Source: Bacillota bacterium (GTDB lineage Bacteria; Bacillota_E; Sulfobacillia; Sulfobacillales; Sulfobacillaceae). From it: DNA of 5,461 nucleotides. Position 1 is the stretch's first letter. Every line of letters starts with the position of its first letter. The notes under the pieces are model-generated. The model ran no database searches and was not told where the DNA came from. It saw only the letters and a list, made by a program, of their open reading frames with translations. The stretch covers positions 1-5,461 of the forward strand of contig JAKAAS010000166.1 in assembly GCA_021802225.1 (NCBI GenBank), given 5' to 3'. Shown here piece by piece: positions 4,736 to 5,461 of this stretch. Made by a program: the position numbers and the translations under genes.

Positions 4736-5461
4736 ATGCTGTTGCATAAGAATACCGCCGTCACACCTGAGGGGATACCGTTTTTGATGGAAGAACTGAC
4801 CACGCTTCTCGCCGCATCGTGGTCGACGGACCGCGGCACGCACCGCTGGGGAACACGGACCGGGGTGATGGTCAATACACTGCTCCCAGAGTCCCCGCCG
4901 GGATTGGTCATTGAAGTGCAATTTTTCCCCCCCCCGGCTTTTGCCGGGTACCAAGTCCGGCTGGTCGCCGACGATGCCCCTGCCAGCCCTCACACGGCGA
5001 CCGTGAGTCCTCGGGGACATCTCCTATTTCGCGGCGTCGCGGCGGGCCGCTATCATCTTCAGTTGAAAGCCGTTTGGGAGGACGCCTTGTGCCCAGCCGT
5101 GTCCACGCTCATTCCTGTCAGATTAGCGGCCGCAGGCCCGTCCGCGTCTTCGTACCGTTACCAGTTCCGCAATACTGTGGGCACATTAGAGCGCATTGAG
5201 ACGTTTTCGCCTGCCGAAGAGTGTTTTGTGCAACTCCTGTCCTCCCAAGAGAATCCTCCCGCGGAGATAGCGTGGGCCAGCTATTCCTATCAGGTTCAGG
5301 ACGAGGCGGGGGACTCTTCGGGCCATGTGGATGACCCCATCATCCTGATTATCCCGTTGCGATGGAGTCCTGCCCGACAATGTGCTGTCGGCACCGTGAC
5401 AATTGACCGGCCCCTAGGATACTTCACGAGATCACATTCTGAACATGTGCACGCAGTAGCC
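4736..5461 (+). CDS. Partial protein with carboxypeptidase-regulatory-like beta motif and C9 tract
   Basis: The frame is open from ATG 4736 to the window edge (242 codons, no stop), so the C-terminus is missing. ATGs at 4727 and 4730 are in frame but too close to the ribosome binding site. No signal peptide is evident. A helical N-terminal stretch (about 14-30) is followed by a beta-rich part. Residues about 72-112 read GYQVRLV, then SPRGHLLFRGVAAGRYHLQL, the 'G-x-x-F-x-G-x-x-x-G-x-Y-x-L' turn-strand pattern typical of carboxypeptidase-regulatory-like and related beta-sandwich domains. This is a family resemblance, not a function. Residues 200-207 form a hydrophobic strand (PIILIIPL). A run of nine C bases (4927-4935) encodes part of FFPPP at residues 63-67 and could be slippage-prone. 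It is probably the second gene of a unit with the cysteine-rich protein. Its function is unknown. Confidence 0.75.
   Translation, partial: MLLHKNTAVTPEGIPFLMEELTTLLAASWSTDRGTHRWGTRTGVMVNTLLPESPPGLVIEVQFFPPPAFAGYQVRLVADDAPASPHTATVSPRGHLLFRGVAAGRYHLQLKAVWEDALCPAVSTLIPVRLAAAGPSASSYRYQFRNTVGTLERIETFSPAEECFVQLLSSQENPPAEIAWASYSYQVQDEAGDSSGHVDDPIILIIPLRWSPARQCAVGTVTIDRPLGYFTRSHSEHVHAVA
4927..4935 (+). repeat. C9 homopolymer inside a coding frame, preceded by T5
   Basis: Five T bases (4922-4926) run directly into nine C bases near codon 65 of the last gene. A change of one or two Cs would shift the frame early in the protein. Such tracts are known sites of slipped-strand variation, but they are also common sequencing-error sites. 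Confidence 0.9.

Overview
The window shows a bacterium of moderate GC content with strong AGGAGG-type ribosome binding sites, a lipoprotein with a lipobox and a Sec-secreted modular protein. This fits a Gram-positive, Firmicutes-like organism. A Sulfobacillus-like acidophile would be compatible, but that is only a guess from general style. All four recognisable intact or partial genes lie on the + strand. No RNA gene or CRISPR array was seen.

Layout. Positions 1-480 are AT-richer and hold only a doubtful 58-codon open frame at the left edge, plus a diverged direct repeat (206-243 and 384-420) with the second copy just before a promoter candidate. Positions 495-860 encode a small lipoprotein with a cupredoxin-like sequence whose usual Cys/His copper ligands appear to be missing. 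Positions 861-1739 carry no intact gene. They hold a decayed minus-strand remnant of what looks like an ISAzo13-type transposase (about 889-1266). Directly abutting it is a 283-bp MITE-like unit bounded by 34/35-bp inverted repeats (1268-1550). Positions 1740-3251 encode a secreted protein of about 503 residues: a signal peptide, a candidate Cys/His (CHAP or NlpC/P60-like) amidase domain, a beta-rich middle, a Pro-rich linker and three 59-residue C-terminal repeats.

A 17-bp-stem hairpin (3262-3299) separates that gene from a two-gene unit. The first gene (3320-4717, GTG start) encodes a 465-residue cysteine-rich, probably zinc-binding protein of unknown function. The second (from 4736 to the window edge) is an incomplete protein with a carboxypeptidase-regulatory-like beta motif and a C9 homopolymer inside its coding frame. 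The 18-bp gap between them suggests co-transcription.

The lipoprotein and the secreted protein both act outside the membrane, but nothing in the sequence links them beyond proximity. The downstream pair looks cytoplasmic and forms a separate unit. The items most worth following up are the inverted-repeat element abutting the transposase remnant, the cysteine-rich protein with its partner, and the poly-C tract.
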